From Paenibacillus sp. FSL R5-0345 (lineage in GTDB: Bacteria; Bacillota; Bacilli; Paenibacillales; Paenibacillaceae): a stretch of DNA of 64,000 bases. The notes under the pieces are model-generated. The model did not search any database. It was given only the letters and a program-made list of their open reading frames with translations, and was not told where the DNA came from. Made by a program: the position numbers and the translations under genes. The DNA lies in contig NZ_CP009281.1 of NCBI RefSeq assembly GCF_000758585.1, positions 2,232,001 to 2,296,000 of the forward strand, read 5' to 3'. Within the stretch, counting starts at the first letter, position 1, and every line of letters begins with the position of its first letter. Shown piece after piece: positions 62,185 to 64,000 of the stretch.

Positions 62185-64000
62185 TTACATCGATTCGTCA
62201 AAGGTGGATTTAAGTTTTGTGCCAGCATTGTGCTCCCGGTATTGTCCAGGTGTCATGCCTTCCTGTTTACGGAAAGAGCGAATGAAGTTCTGAGAATTGT
62301 TGTATCTTAATTTGGCTGCAATATCTTTAATGGGCATGTCGGTTTCCTTTAGCCATTTTTTCGCCATTTTAAATCGGTACATTGTTAAATATTCGCTAAA
62401 ATAGTACTGGGTCTCCTTGCGGAAGACACTGCTGATATAGTTGGCATTATAATGCAGACGTGAAGCACACTCTTCTAAAGTAAGATCGGTATCATAATCA
62501 TGCTGTATCAAATCGATGATCTTCTCGGAAATGTTGTGGTATTGCGCATTCTGTCTGCTGTTAAAAATCTTGATCATCGGATAAATGACCATGCTCCAGA
62601 ACCAATCCTCAATCTCCGTCACAGTATGAAGATCATGCAGCTCCTCAAATATGGAACCATTGGCATGATAAATTTGATTCAAGCTAATACCGGATTCCTG
62701 CATCATAATGAGTAAATTATTGAGCAGGCGCGTCAACGGGATCTGGTACTCCTGCGGTGACAGCTCTTGGGCAAAGATCGATTTAAAGAGAAAATGAATA
62801 AGCTCCTTGGCTTTTTCCGTTTCAGCCAGCTTGATAGCATCCAGTAAATCATTTTCTTTATGGGTAGGGTAGTTCAAGTTCAGATAATGTTTGCCAGAGT
62901 TAATATTTTCGTACTGGATAATGACACCCTTGCCAAGCTTAATCCGATGCTTTAGTGCTTCAAGGCCTTCTCTGTAAGCAATGGATAACTTCGGTAAGTC
63001 GTGGAAGGGAAGGCTCAGCCCAATACTCACCTGTACTTTGAGGTAATTATTGATTTCTTGTTGAAGCTTCTCCGTAAGTGAATATAGAGTTTTGTGAAAA
63101 GACTGAGTATCACAGTTCGGACTCCCCAATAATACGACCACTGCATGGTCCATAATTACAGGAGCCAGTCGTTGTTCAGGGCAGACTAACTCTTCAATCA
63201 TATTGTGGGCAGCGAATAATAAAAGATTAAGATCTTTTTTCTCATAACTGGAATCTTCGGCAAAATCGATCGACAACGTAATCACAGCCATCGTCTTCCA
63301 TTCTTCGAGTTGCTTGTGATAGCCGAATTGTTCCAGCTCTTCGAGCAGATCACGCTTCTTAACGTTGCCATGGAAAGCATTGATTAAGAAGAAGGTACGA
63401 ACCTGCTGGATATGCTGACGGACTTCTTTTTCCAGCTGAGATTTAGATTGAAATAAAGAATGAACCTGTTCTCCGATAATCTGAAATTCATTTGTATGTC
63501 TGGATTTGATATCCGGTTTACGTTGGCCCATCTGATTGAGAAGTCTTTCAATAGGTGTATACATCCGTCTTGATCCGATCCATGCCAAGAGAATGGAGAG
63601 AAGAAGCATAAAGGTACATACGAATATCGTAAACAGACCGATTTTTTGAGACTCTTTCGTTAAACTCTCCATGGATGTGACCGAAAGATAAACCCAGCCA
63701 TTCATCTGAGAGCGCATGTAAGTGACAGCGTAATTTTTCTTGTGGATCACGGTTTTGAACTGTCCTGAAAGTTTGGAGGGATTAGCAATGAAAGAATCTT
63801 CTGTAAAACCGCCTTCCCTCATAGGCTTCCCGATCAAGTTGCGGTCCGGATGGAGCAAGAACCGACCTTCCTTATCCAGAACGATAATATCGTCGAGTGG
63901 CTGTACATCAGAATTAATGAAATCTTGAAGACTGCAGACAGGAATATTAGCTAAGGCGAGCCCATACTTTTGCAGCTTATTGGTCGGGAGTTTCTTGATA
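62185..64000 (-). CDS. Membrane-bound AraC-family sensor-regulator (partial)
   Basis: One-component transmembrane regulator. The frame runs past the window end (first visible codons at 63999), and about 605 codons are present. The visible extracellular part resembles a Cache-type sensor (IVLDKEGRFLLHPDRNLIGK), then a transmembrane helix (IGLFTIFVCTFMLLLSILLA), a HAMP-like linker, a long middle domain, and a C-terminal AraC double helix-turn-helix (LEECASRLHYNANYISSVFR and IKDIAAKLRYNNSQNFIRSF). Such YesS/YtdP-type proteins sense extracellular glycans and control neighbouring genes. It lies upstream of the double esterase on the same strand. A run of T near 62140 separates them. Confidence 0.9.
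   Translation of the reverse strand, partial: IKKLPTNKLQKYGLALANIPVCSLQDFINSDVQPLDDIIVLDKEGRFLLHPDRNLIGKPMREGGFTEDSFIANPSKLSGQFKTVIHKKNYAVTYMRSQMNGWVYLSVTSMESLTKESQKIGLFTIFVCTFMLLLSILLAWIGSRRMYTPIERLLNQMGQRKPDIKSRHTNEFQIIGEQVHSLFQSKSQLEKEVRQHIQQVRTFFLINAFHGNVKKRDLLEELEQFGYHKQLEEWKTMAVITLSIDFAEDSSYEKKDLNLLLFAAHNMIEELVCPEQRLAPVIMDHAVVVLLGSPNCDTQSFHKTLYSLTEKLQQEINNYLKVQVSIGLSLPFHDLPKLSIAYREGLEALKHRIKLGKGVIIQYENINSGKHYLNLNYPTHKENDLLDAIKLAETEKAKELIHFLFKSIFAQELSPQEYQIPLTRLLNNLLIMMQESGISLNQIYHANGSIFEELHDLHTVTEIEDWFWSMVIYPMIKIFNSRQNAQYHNISEKIIDLIQHDYDTDLTLEECASRLHYNANYISSVFRKETQYYFSEYLTMYRFKMAKKWLKETDMPIKDIAAKLRYNNSQNFIRSFRKQEGMTPGQYREHNAGTKLKSTFDESM

Overview
The window looks like chromosomal DNA of a Paenibacillus or close relative (Bacillales). 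The reasons are strong AGGAGG-type ribosome binding sites, moderate GC, a surface protein with three S-layer homology (SLH) domains, YesM/YesN-type two-component systems with AraC-family response regulators, sugar ABC transporters that lack their own ATPase gene, and many plant- or host-glycan hydrolases. No rRNA, tRNA, CRISPR array, insertion sequence or prophage was seen.

Layout. 1-4.4 kb: tail of a sugar ABC permease and a secreted GH84 hexosaminidase split by an in-frame stop. 4.4-9.8 kb: VOC protein, secreted esterase with a CBM9-like module, a TetR-controlled flavin locus (TetR, membrane FMN-binding protein, flavodoxin) and an orphan protein. 9.8-21.1 kb: first glycan-utilisation locus, with a histidine kinase/response regulator pair divergent from a lipoprotein binding protein, two permeases, a Gfo/Idh/MocA oxidoreductase, a GH95 fucosidase-type enzyme and a GNAT-like acyltransferase. 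21.2-27.5 kb: GT8 glycosyltransferase with a very basic tail, coaA, a SUFU-like relic, VOC protein, namA, MarR regulator, HupE/UreJ-like membrane protein. 27.7-34.6 kb: a 2275-residue SLH-anchored protein with a PHP-type metallohydrolase core. 34.6-42.7 kb: two GNAT acetyltransferases, a LamG/Ig/GH51 arabinofuranosidase, a hexapeptide acetyltransferase and a UbiD-family decarboxylase. 43.1-57.0 kb: second glycan locus, with two intact GH43 enzymes, a second GH95, two esterases, a facing Lpl-type transporter operon and an AraC regulator, plus relics of a GH43-CBM6 enzyme and a GH27 alpha-galactosidase. 57.3-64 kb: DUF2269 membrane protein, GT4 glycosyltransferase, then a decaying acidic-sugar/pectin-type operon (sugar isomerase, MR/MLE enolase relic, frameshifted double esterase) and a membrane-bound AraC sensor that runs off the end.

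How it works together. Secreted or surface enzymes trim glycans, binding proteins and permeases import oligosaccharides (presumably powered by a shared MsmX-type ATPase encoded elsewhere), and cytoplasmic GH95/GH43/GH51 enzymes, deacylating esterases and sugar oxidoreductases finish the breakdown. AraC-type sensors give substrate control, and three cre-like sites suggest CcpA control of the second locus. A notable theme is decay: at least six genes are broken by a nonsense codon, a frameshift or internal deletions. The most testable new regulatory signal is a pair of 26-bp operators with identical spacing in the TetR/flavin locus. The most unusual protein is the giant PHP/SLH surface protein. 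I found no clearly novel defence or mobile system.
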